From Pseudomonas fluorescens (GTDB taxonomy: Bacteria > Pseudomonadota > Gammaproteobacteria > Pseudomonadales > Pseudomonadaceae), in the NCBI RefSeq assembly GCF_902498185.1, contig NZ_CABVIX010000001.1, forward strand, positions 496,001 through 560,000: a stretch of DNA of 64,000 nt, given 5' to 3'. The notes under the pieces were generated by a model that worked only from the letters and a program-made list of their open reading frames with translations, did no database searches and had not been told where the DNA came from. Shown in pieces: positions 34,652 to 41,670 of this stretch. A program made the position numbers and the translations under genes. How positions within the stretch are numbered: position 1 is the stretch's first letter; every line of letters starts with the position of its first letter.

Positions 34652-36879
34652 ACGACACCATCATGGGGGCGCCCTCACGCCGCATCGATGGTCGCCTGAA
34701 AGTCACCGGCCGTGCGCACTATGCGGCTGATCAGCATCCCAAGGGCATGGTGTTCGCCTACGGCGTCTACAGCACCGTGGCAAGCGGCTCGATCACATCG
34801 CTGGACATCGAAGCCGCTCGCCGCTCGCCCGGCGTGATCGACATTCTTCACCATGGCAACTTCCCCCAGGCCTTTCATACCTCGCCCGTGCCGTTTTCTC
34901 TGGCGGGCGTCCTCACCGGCTCGCGAACGGACGAGAAGCGCCTGCCTTTCGAAGACAATGTCATTCGTTACGCTGGGCAGTTCGTGGCCCTGGTGATCGC
35001 CGATACCTTCGAGCACGCCCGTGAAGCGGCCTATAAAGTGAAGGTCAGCTATGCCGATAGCCCCTCATTTGCCAACCTGGAGCAGGGGCTCAAGCGAGGT
35101 GCTCCGGCAGACGGTGGGCAAGGCCACAAACGGGGTGATCCTGGCGCAGCGTTCGATCGCGGTACGCGGACGCTCGATGCGACCTACAGCACCCCGGTCG
35201 AAACGCATAACCCGATGGAAATGCATGCCACGGTCGCGTTGTGGGAAAACGGCAGGTTGGTGGTTCATGAATCCACTCAGTCGGTCGTCGTCCACCGCAA
35301 TACCCTTGCCCAGGCGTTCGGACTGCCGACCGAGCATGTGGAAGTCAGGGCGCCGTTCATTGGCTCCGGATTCGGCGGCAAGCTCTGGATGTGGCCTCAC
35401 TCCGTGGCCGCGTGCGCCGCTGCCAAGGTGGTAGGCCGACCGGTGCAGTTGGTCGTGCCGCGGGCGCAGATGTTCACCACGGTAGGGCATCGCCCGGAAA
35501 CCCGGCAACGCATGCGCCTGGCCGCAGACTCCAACGGCAAGCTGGTATCCCTTCGGCACGAGTCGCTCAACACCACCGGTTTCGGTGACCGCTATGTCGA
35601 GAACTGCGGCGGCATGAGCGCCAGTCTCTACTCCTGCGCCAACGTTGAAATCACTCACGGTATCGTCCAGGTGAACCGTGGCGCACCGACTTCGATGCGT
35701 GCGCCTGGCGCAGCCCCTGGATTGTTCGCGCTGGAGTCAGCCATCGATGAGCTGGCTGAAAAGTGCCAGATGGATCCACTCGCGTTCCGCCAGCTGAATT
35801 GGGCCGGGCAGAACGAACAGGAAAAATTGCCGTGGTCCGGCAACCACTTGCGTGAAGCGTTGGCTCAAGGCGCCGAGCGCTTCGGATGGGCCAGCCGGAC
35901 ACCGGGCATCGGCAGCATGCGAGCGGGCCACGAGGTGATCGGCTACGGCATGGCCCAGTGCAACTGGGATGCCTTCCGTACCCCCGCGAAGGCTCGTGTG
36001 TCGTTGAAGGCCGATGGCCGTGCTCAAGTGTATTGCGGTGCTCAGGACATCGGCACGGGAACCTATACCATCATCGCGCAGTGCGTCGCCGACATTACCG
36101 GTCTGCCGCTGGAAAAGATCACGGTAGAGCTTGGCAATTCGTCCTACCCACCCGCGCCTGTCTCTGGTGGTTCGTGGCTGACGGCCAGTGTTCTGCCAGC
36201 GGTCGCAGAAGCTACCCGCGCGGCGCTGACGCAACTCAAGAGCTTTGCTGCATCGGCGCAGGGCGGGCTGGCCAACGCCAAACCGGAAGCGATCAAGGTC
36301 AGCAATGGCAGGCTGGAGGACGGTACTACCAGCCTCGGTTTTGCCGATGTCCTCAATCGACTGAAAATCGCCAGTGCCGAAGGCGAAGCACACACTGGCA
36401 TGGCTGACACCGCGAAACATGCATTCAGCTCATTCGGTGCCCATTTCGTGGAGGTACGCTGGGATCCGGGGATTTCACGGTTACGGGTGTCGCGAGTGGT
36501 CAGCGCCATCGATGTCGGTAGGGTCATCAATCCCCTGACAGCGCGCAACCAGGTCGAAGGCGCGATCGTCATGGCCATTGGCATGGCGCTGTTCGAGGTG
36601 ACGGACTACGACGAACGCAACGCGATGCCCGTCAACAACAACTACGCCGAGTATGTCGTGCCGGTGCATGCCGATCAGCCGGAGATCGACGTTATCTTCC
36701 TGGACTATCCGGACTACAACCTCAATGAGTTTGGTGCCCGTGGGGTAGGGGAGATCGGCGTGACCGGACTTGCTGCGGCAGTGGCGAACGCGGTGTACCA
36801 CGCGACCGGCAAGCGTGTGCGGGACCTGCCCATCAGCCTTGAGAAGCTGATGGACGATGTGCCGACTGCCAGGGCTTGA
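34648..36879 (+). CDS. paoC: Aldehyde oxidoreductase, molybdenum-cofactor subunit (PaoC/YagR-like)
   Basis: This is the catalytic subunit, 743 residues from GTG at 34648 (site AGGAG). It has the aldehyde oxidase a/b-hammerhead domain (about 15-125) and the molybdopterin-binding domain (about 140-720) with GSGFGGKLWMW, SMRAPGAAPG and, near the end, GARGVGEIG, which holds the catalytic glutamate. It needs molybdopterin cytosine dinucleotide. The insertion chaperone gene paoD, next to paoC in E. coli, does not follow here, so an XdhC/PaoD-like protein must come from elsewhere. Confidence 0.93.
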   Translation: MNDTIMGAPSRRIDGRLKVTGRAHYAADQHPKGMVFAYGVYSTVASGSITSLDIEAARRSPGVIDILHHGNFPQAFHTSPVPFSLAGVLTGSRTDEKRLPFEDNVIRYAGQFVALVIADTFEHAREAAYKVKVSYADSPSFANLEQGLKRGAPADGGQGHKRGDPGAAFDRGTRTLDATYSTPVETHNPMEMHATVALWENGRLVVHESTQSVVVHRNTLAQAFGLPTEHVEVRAPFIGSGFGGKLWMWPHSVAACAAAKVVGRPVQLVVPRAQMFTTVGHRPETRQRMRLAADSNGKLVSLRHESLNTTGFGDRYVENCGGMSASLYSCANVEITHGIVQVNRGAPTSMRAPGAAPGLFALESAIDELAEKCQMDPLAFRQLNWAGQNEQEKLPWSGNHLREALAQGAERFGWASRTPGIGSMRAGHEVIGYGMAQCNWDAFRTPAKARVSLKADGRAQVYCGAQDIGTGTYTIIAQCVADITGLPLEKITVELGNSSYPPAPVSGGSWLTASVLPAVAEATRAALTQLKSFAASAQGGLANAKPEAIKVSNGRLEDGTTSLGFADVLNRLKIASAEGEAHTGMADTAKHAFSSFGAHFVEVRWDPGISRLRVSRVVSAIDVGRVINPLTARNQVEGAIVMAIGMALFEVTDYDERNAMPVNNNYAEYVVPVHADQPEIDVIFLDYPDYNLNEFGARGVGEIGVTGLAAAVANAVYHATGKRVRDLPISLEKLMDDVPTARA

Positions 36880-37162
36880 TGCCGGGTTGCCGCGCCGGGG
36901 TCGACTGTACGCTGGGCATCGACCAACGAACGATGTCTTTGACGGGGCAGGTACTGGCGTCAGTGCTTGTCCCGGGAAGGGTCGTTATCCATCAGACTTT
37001 CTGCGGATCCAGATAGACCTTTCCTACTCATGAAGTACGGTCGGGAGCCTCGTGGCGTTATTTACCTATGGTAATAGTTGAGCTCTTGAGCCTTCCCCCA
37101 CACAGACGTACTTTCTCCACCACGCTGCCCATTGCCGCTCAACGTGCGACCAGAGGTTCTAA
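36880..37162. other. Intergenic region after the paoABC-like operon
   Basis: This 283-base stretch holds no supported gene and no clear terminator. It is less GC-rich toward its end, and the lower-GC nucleotidyltransferase pair begins after it, so it may be a boundary of horizontally acquired DNA. Confidence 0.4.
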
Positions 37163-37801
37163 ATGGAGTATCCGAATGTAGTTCCTCCTCGGCTTGATGC
37201 CAGCACCCCTCTGGGTGGGGCGCTGATTTCCATGTTCAAATCAGTTGAGGCCGAGCTCGAATTGGAAGGGGCAGGGCCTGGGGCGGTCAAAATCATCATA
37301 TTTGGTGGTTGTGCAGTCCACCTCTATACCCATCACCGCGTTTCAACGGACGTTGATGCTGAAATTTATGAGGCAACCATTCCTGCAGGGTTCCACCTGC
37401 GCGCGCTGCTCGCAGAGATTCCTGAACGTTTCGTAGACCAGCGCTCTGGCCGCGTAATGGAGCTGCACTACGATCTCCAGTACAGCACCGGGTTTGGTCC
37501 GCTCCATGAGGACTACTGGGATCGCAGCATTCCGCTAGGAGAATTCCCGGAAACATCGCCGCTACACTTACACATCGCAGCTCCTGTCGATCTCGCTATT
37601 TCAAAGCTTGGTAGGGCAACAGATCAAGACCTTAGCGACATCAGGGCCCTGCTCAGGGCAGGCTTTATCCTGACCACTGAGCTGCGCCGCCTGGCTCTGG
37701 AGGCGATTGATGTGTATGTTGGCAACAAGGAACCACCGACGTCGGTGCTTACCAGTCTCTTGCAAGAATTCTTGGAGTATCCAGATGGCGAAGCGCTTTG
37801 A
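37163..37801 (+). CDS. Nucleotidyltransferase-like protein (DUF6036-type)
   Basis: This 212-residue protein resembles stand-alone nucleotidyltransferase-fold proteins: FGGCAVHLYTHHRVSTDVDA (about 48-67) has the GG...R.T.DxD pattern of the active site, with two acidic residues that could bind metal. The rest is helical. Members of this broad fold include toxin-like and antibiotic-modifying enzymes as well as uncharacterised DUF6036 proteins. Its end overlaps the next gene by 17 bases, a sign of coupled translation. Base composition is lower in GC than the flanks. Substrate and role are unknown. Confidence 0.6.
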   Translation: MEYPNVVPPRLDASTPLGGALISMFKSVEAELELEGAGPGAVKIIIFGGCAVHLYTHHRVSTDVDAEIYEATIPAGFHLRALLAEIPERFVDQRSGRVMELHYDLQYSTGFGPLHEDYWDRSIPLGEFPETSPLHLHIAAPVDLAISKLGRATDQDLSDIRALLRAGFILTTELRRLALEAIDVYVGNKEPPTSVLTSLLQEFLEYPDGEAL

Positions 37802-38237
37802 TGGCCACGTCCTCTCGTCCACGCTGGGCAAACTGGCCCAATATCCGTTGAGTCAGGCAGATGACGATGCTCTCGTCAGCGCAGCTAAGGCTGTCTGGTA
37901 TTCAGAATCAAGCCTGGTGAGTGAGGCAAAGGCCTTTCTCAGTCATTACACCGATGAGCTCGAGATGCGCCGCGCTGGGTACCTACTTGAAAAGTTCACC
38001 CGTTTTTCGTGCATTTCGGATAACCGCGTCGCGGAAGCGTTTGATGCCCTCGAGCTTTTCTTGCTTGCGGTGCCCAAGCAGAGCGTGCAGCCTTTGGCCG
38101 CTGTACCCCTCCGGCATCGTCGTGATGAGTTGGCTGTCTCATGGGGACTGAATGAGGGCCTGGGCTTGAAGGTGCAGGCTCTGATGCCCTTTCAAACGCG
38201 GCACTATCAAGCTGAGCAGCATACTGCTCACGCCTGA
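37785..38237 (+). CDS. Hypothetical protein coupled to the nucleotidyltransferase-like gene
   Basis: This 150-residue protein (MAKRFDGHVLSSTLGKLAQY) is not recognised. ATG at 37785 is inside the end of the previous gene and has a GGAG site, so the pair is translationally coupled. The protein is soluble and mostly helical, with several hydrophobic leucine-rich stretches (AFDALELFLLAVPKQSVQPL). A strong terminator follows 11 bases later. The two-gene unit with its own terminator could be a toxin-antitoxin-like or regulatory pair, but nothing in the sequence proves this. Confidence 0.65.
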   Translation: MAKRFDGHVLSSTLGKLAQYPLSQADDDALVSAAKAVWYSESSLVSEAKAFLSHYTDELEMRRAGYLLEKFTRFSCISDNRVAEAFDALELFLLAVPKQSVQPLAAVPLRHRRDELAVSWGLNEGLGLKVQALMPFQTRHYQAEQHTAHA

Positions 38238-38248
38238 GTCTCATCGAA

Positions 38249-38280
38249 CGCAAAAGCCCGGCTCAAGTCGGGCTTTTGCG
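38249..38280. terminator. Terminator after the nucleotidyltransferase-like gene pair
   Basis: A perfect 12-bp stem (CGCAAAAGCCCG / CGGGCTTTTGCG) with an 8-base loop lies just after the stop. The T tract is inside the stem, as in many Pseudomonas terminators. Confidence 0.8.
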
Positions 38281-38365
38281 TTCGCGTCAAACCAATAGGA
38301 TTGCAGGGGGCCGATGCAGGTCGCCAAGCTGGCTCGTGTTGGCTCTATAACAAGGAAGCATTGGT

Positions 38366-39256
38366 ATGTTCTGTTCGATCATAGTGAACGGCCAGCAATC
38401 ACCCACGGAACATTCGCATGAAGTCGTCCCTTGGTGGAGCTTCACCAAAACGGTACTGGCCGCGGCAGCGCTAACGCTCGTTCGCGATCGTCTGATCAAG
38501 CTTGATGATCTTGTTCCCGGCCGCGAGTTCTCGCTTCGACAGATGCTCAAGCACCAAGCCGGTCTGGCGGACTATTCGGAGCTCAAGGAATACCACGCGG
38601 CAGTTGCCGGGCAGCAGACTCCCTGGCCGGCCGAGGAAATGATGCAACGACTCGACGGCCAGAGATTGCGCTATGCGCCGGGGACCGGCTGGCGATATTC
38701 CAACGTGGGCTACATGCTCGTCTCCAACCTGATCGAGCAGGCGACTGGCCTCTGCATCGATGAGGCACTGGCTCAGCGCGTATTTTCGCCCCTCGGGCTG
38801 ACGCGTGTCCGGCTCATGAAAAGCCGCGAGGACCTGGACGGGGTTCATCTCGAATCCATAGGCTCTTACGATCCCGGCTGGGTCTATCATGGCCTGCTGG
38901 TGGGCCCAGTCTCAGAGGCCGCGCTTATGCTGAATAGATTGCTGACCGCAGACCTGTTGCCCGGGTCGTTACTCAAGCAAATGCGTGATTCAATCGCTCT
39001 GGGCGGGCCGCTTGCAGGTCGGCCTTGGGCGGCTCCTGGCTATGGCCTGGGATTGATGGTCGGCAAGACCCACAGCGCGCATCTGTTTCTTGGCCATACA
39101 GGAGTCGGACCGGGCAGCGTGATCGCGGTTTATCACTGTGCAGACGGCGACCACGAGGCGACCTGCGCTGTGGCCGGTATAGGCGCCGAGGAAGGGCTGG
39201 TCGAGGGGCGTGCGGCAGAACGGCTCATTGCTGCCTTGGGAGCGATCAGGTCGTAA
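38366..39256 (+). CDS. Serine hydrolase of the beta-lactamase (class C/PBP4-like) family
   Basis: This 296-residue protein carries all three active-site motifs: SFTK (S25-x-x-K28), YSN (Y111-S-N) and HTG in LGHTGVGPGS. It is a beta-lactamase-fold hydrolase such as an esterase, peptidase or beta-lactamase-like enzyme. It is shorter than AmpC (about 380) and lacks an obvious signal peptide, so a cytosolic esterase or peptidase role is more likely than drug resistance. An alternative start further upstream was not found. No linked pathway genes. Confidence 0.85.
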   Translation: MFCSIIVNGQQSPTEHSHEVVPWWSFTKTVLAAAALTLVRDRLIKLDDLVPGREFSLRQMLKHQAGLADYSELKEYHAAVAGQQTPWPAEEMMQRLDGQRLRYAPGTGWRYSNVGYMLVSNLIEQATGLCIDEALAQRVFSPLGLTRVRLMKSREDLDGVHLESIGSYDPGWVYHGLLVGPVSEAALMLNRLLTADLLPGSLLKQMRDSIALGGPLAGRPWAAPGYGLGLMVGKTHSAHLFLGHTGVGPGSVIAVYHCADGDHEATCAVAGIGAEEGLVEGRAAERLIAALGAIRS

Positions 39257-39265
39257 GCCTGAAAG

Positions 39266-39427
39266 TCAGTCCGGCGTGGGTTTTTCCTTCTTCCGCGCAC
39301 TGCTGCCTGGAAGTGACTCGACCCACTTGCGATCCTGTTGCGCGGCGCATTTCGGGCAGGCTGCTTCGCCGGCTTTCAGGTCGCTGGAGTCGGGGATTTC
39401 TGCTTGGCACTTTGGGCATTTGGCCAT
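39266..39427 (-). CDS. Small zinc-ribbon protein, 53 residues
   Basis: A short gene on the minus strand encodes MAKCPKCQAEIPDSSDLKAG and onward to a second CPKC pair (ACPKCAA), the classic four-cysteine zinc ribbon with two CPxC knuckles. The C-terminal tail is basic (SARKKEKPTPD). A GGAGGA site lies 7 bases before the ATG. It is convergent with the serine hydrolase gene. Proteins of this form are often small regulators or assembly factors; the function is unknown. Codon use looks normal. Confidence 0.8.
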   Translation of the reverse strand: MAKCPKCQAEIPDSSDLKAGEAACPKCAAQQDRKWVESLPGSSARKKEKPTPD

Positions 39428-39941
39428 TCTCGTTTCCTCCATTTCTTACGCAATGCGTGTCTCTAAGCCATAGCTCATCTTCACTTGACTAGCCATTCAC
39501 GGATTGTGCGCCTGTCCGTGCAGGACGCGAATGGAGAATGGAGTGTCGTTTCTGTGGGACTTGCCGAGCTATAAACACTGCTCGCTCGCCTCCGTTTAAC
39601 GCGCCCTACAGAAACAAGGAAAGGGTCGATAAAAATGCAAAAATCTTCAGACTTATTCTCTATCGTGTAGGACATTTCCGAATTATCCTGCCACCGCCTT
39701 CGAGCGCTTGCGGTGATGATATTGCGGGTCTAGTCTCGGCCGGTCGTTGCAATTCAACGATCGGTTTTGACAGACCGGATTCATCTACAGGTCACGTGCG
39801 CTCCATGCTATGGCGGCTGTACGTGGGGCACTTCTGTGCGCCGGTTCTCCTGTTGCCGGTCTGTCAACCCGCGTATAGCTGCCACCTTTCTGTTTGACAG
39901 CAGATGTGTGTTGGCTCCAGACAACCAACAGGAGCTCCATC
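39428..39941. other. 514-base gap with an inverted repeat upstream of a small DUF gene
   Basis: No supported gene lies here; a 119-codon open frame at 39538-39897 has no ribosome site and reads unlike a protein. The region is AT-richer than the genes. TTGACAGACCGG at 39767-39778 and its exact inverse CCGGTCTGTCAA at 39856-39867 bracket 77 bases, and TTGACAG occurs again at 39894-39900, 42 bases before the next ATG. These look like repeated control elements or a REP-like remnant. Confidence 0.5.
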
Positions 39942-40175
39942 ATGTTGAAGATCGTTCCAGATCCTCCTTTTGAAACAGATTCAAGCCCCTCCATCGAAGC
40001 CCTGCTTCTTCAAACCTCCGAATACCTGGTCTGCGCCCTGACCGTTGCGCAGCAGACGGTGCTGCTCCATCCCAAACCTGCCGGGCAGGTGATGACCTTG
40101 GCGGCGATGCACGAGATTGAAAATGCTCACACCTTGGTAGAGATGGCACTGAGTCGGGTGCGGGCGGTGCACTGA
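39942..40175 (+). CDS. Small hypothetical protein (DUF6124/DUF3077-like)
   Basis: ATG at 39942 (site AGGAG, 7 bases ahead) gives 77 residues, MLKIVPDPPFETDSSPSIEA, then a helical stretch (QTSEYLVCALTVAQQTVLLH and ENAHTLVEMALSRV). The frame continues upstream to 39894 but without a ribosome site. This pattern fits small Pseudomonas-restricted proteins often found in pairs or series with DUF3077 proteins, as here with the gene at 40290. Function unknown; soluble. Confidence 0.75.
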   Translation: MLKIVPDPPFETDSSPSIEALLLQTSEYLVCALTVAQQTVLLHPKPAGQVMTLAAMHEIENAHTLVEMALSRVRAVH

Positions 40176-40192
40176 TTCCGATCCGTGTTGGA

Positions 40193-40240
40193 TATTGCGG
40201 CGGTTCGGCGTTCCGACACGCCCGCTCCTACGGCAATCCG
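40193..40240. repeat. REP-like half element
   Basis: GCGGCGGTTCGGCGTTCCGA and the following CACGCCCGCTCCTACG nearly match one arm of the large palindrome at 47771-47856. It is a single REP unit between two small genes. Confidence 0.65.
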
Positions 40241-40289
40241 TGCGGCAGGGTAGAGGTATCTGGCCTGTACGCACGTTTGGAGGTTAGGT

Positions 40290-40580
40290 ATGAGCAGCAA
40301 CATGAAGCTTAAAGAACTGAAAACTACTGGCATCGGCACCTTCGGCGAGGGCGTCGGCGGGAAGATCGCGGACCGATTGTTCAAGGTCCAGCCGGGGCAC
40401 GACGCGGAATATGCGCTGGAGCAGGCATCGGTGTTGTTGGACTGCGTCTACAACATGACCCTGGACGCTGGGGTCGACGGCAACGGCCAGATGGTCTGGG
40501 GGGCGCATTACCTCAGCGGGATGGCCAAGGCGCTGGTCGAGGACGTGGCGCACGGGATGATGACGGGGCCCGTGCGTTAG
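40290..40580 (+). CDS. Small DUF3077-family protein
   Basis: This 96-residue protein has the DUF3077 core LFKVQPGHDAEYALEQASVL followed by LLDCVYNMTLDAG. ATG at 40290 has a GGAGG site. It is predicted soluble and helical. The family is found mainly in Pseudomonas and has no known role. It follows a related small gene by 114 bases with a REP unit between. Confidence 0.8.
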   Translation: MSSNMKLKELKTTGIGTFGEGVGGKIADRLFKVQPGHDAEYALEQASVLLDCVYNMTLDAGVDGNGQMVWGAHYLSGMAKALVEDVAHGMMTGPVR

Positions 40581-40608
40581 ATCTGACCGCTCGGCGAGCA
40601 CTCAGTTG

Positions 40609-40646
40609 ATGCAAGAAAGGCTCGCCAAGGCGGCCTTCTCTTGCAT
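40609..40646. terminator. Stem-loop after the DUF3077 gene
   Basis: ATGCAAG at 40609-40615 pairs with CTTGCAT at 40640-40646, and the inner AAAGGC/GCCTT bases extend the stem. It lies 28 bases after the DUF3077 stop and has no T tract. It may end the transcript or act in the leader of the next gene. Confidence 0.4.
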
Positions 40647-40728
40647 ATGAAGGGTCTCGCTCATTACTCATCTTGCAACATCCTGCAATCAGCTTCTAGG
40701 ATGGCCGTTTTCCCGGAGATGCACTGCC

Positions 40729-41619
40729 ATGCTGGCTGAGTTGTTCGCGGTACTCGCTCCCGTCTTCATCGTCGCCGGCATCGGCTACGCCTGGGCCCGT
40801 AGCGGTCATGCCTATCCCACCGATTTCATCGCGCGCCTGGTCATGACCATCGGCACGCCGAGCCTCGTGCTTTCCACTCTTGCGCGCACCGAGCTGGATG
40901 CCAAGGCGTTCGCCAGCATGGCAATCGCCTGCATGCTGGCGATGGTGAGCATGGGGATTCTGGGCACGCTGTTGAGCCGGCTGTTTCGCCAGGACTGGCG
41001 GGTGCTGGTGCCGGCGTTCATGTTTCCCAATACAGGCAACATGGGCTTGCCGATCAGCCTCTATGCCTTCGGCGAACACGGTCTGGCACTGGCGGTGGCG
41101 TTTTTCCTGACGTTGTCGATCTTCCAGTTCACTGTGGGCATCGCGCTTTCAGGTGGGGCGACTTCGGCGCGGGACCTGATCCGCAATCCGATCGTGATCA
41201 GCCTGGCGATTTCACTGCCGGTGATCTTCCTGGACCTCGAACTGCCACGCTGGCTAGGCAATACGGTCGACTTGCTGGGTGGAATGACGATCCCATTGAT
41301 GCTGCTGACGCTCGGGGTGTCACTGGCAAGTATCAAGCTCAATCATGTCGGCAAGGGAATGCTGCTGGGTGGCGCCCGGATTGTCCTCGGCGCCGGGGTT
41401 GGGTGGGGGCTGGGCCTTGCACTGGGGCTGGAGCCCCTGGCGCATGCGGTGCTGGTGGTGCAGTCGTCGATGCCGGTGGCAGTGTTCAACTACCTGATGG
41501 CGGTACGGGCCAATCGCTCTCCCGAGCAGGTGGCGAACCTGGTGATGTGTTCGACGGTGCTGTCGTTCGTGTTGTTGCCGGTGATTCTGGCTGCGTGGCT
41601 CGGGACCCTGGGGGGCTGA
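40729..41619 (+). CDS. AEC (auxin efflux carrier) family transporter
   Basis: This 296-residue protein has about ten membrane segments arranged as two inverted repeats, with the characteristic FPNTGNMGLPISLYAFGEHG in the first half and SSMPVAVFNYLMAVRANR in the second. The family moves carboxylates, auxin-like molecules or malate; the substrate here cannot be told. It stands alone, with a stem-loop shared with the convergent helicase gene downstream. Confidence 0.9.
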   Translation: MLAELFAVLAPVFIVAGIGYAWARSGHAYPTDFIARLVMTIGTPSLVLSTLARTELDAKAFASMAIACMLAMVSMGILGTLLSRLFRQDWRVLVPAFMFPNTGNMGLPISLYAFGEHGLALAVAFFLTLSIFQFTVGIALSGGATSARDLIRNPIVISLAISLPVIFLDLELPRWLGNTVDLLGGMTIPLMLLTLGVSLASIKLNHVGKGMLLGGARIVLGAGVGWGLGLALGLEPLAHAVLVVQSSMPVAVFNYLMAVRANRSPEQVANLVMCSTVLSFVLLPVILAAWLGTLGG

Positions 41620-41630
41620 CACAGGACACC

Positions 41631-41665
41631 GCTGCTGCGGCTCGTCTTTGACAAGCCGCAGCAGC
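41631..41665. terminator. Stem-loop between AEC transporter and helicase genes
   Basis: GCTGCTGCGGCT (41631-41642) pairs perfectly with AGCCGCAGCAGC (41654-41665) across an 11-base loop between convergent genes. T tracts are weak, so termination is likely but not certain. Confidence 0.6.
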
Positions 41666-41670
41666 CTGCA

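Noticed and set aside
39538..39897. 119-codon open frame on +
   Set aside because: No ribosome site, no family resemblance, and it overlaps the inverted repeats.
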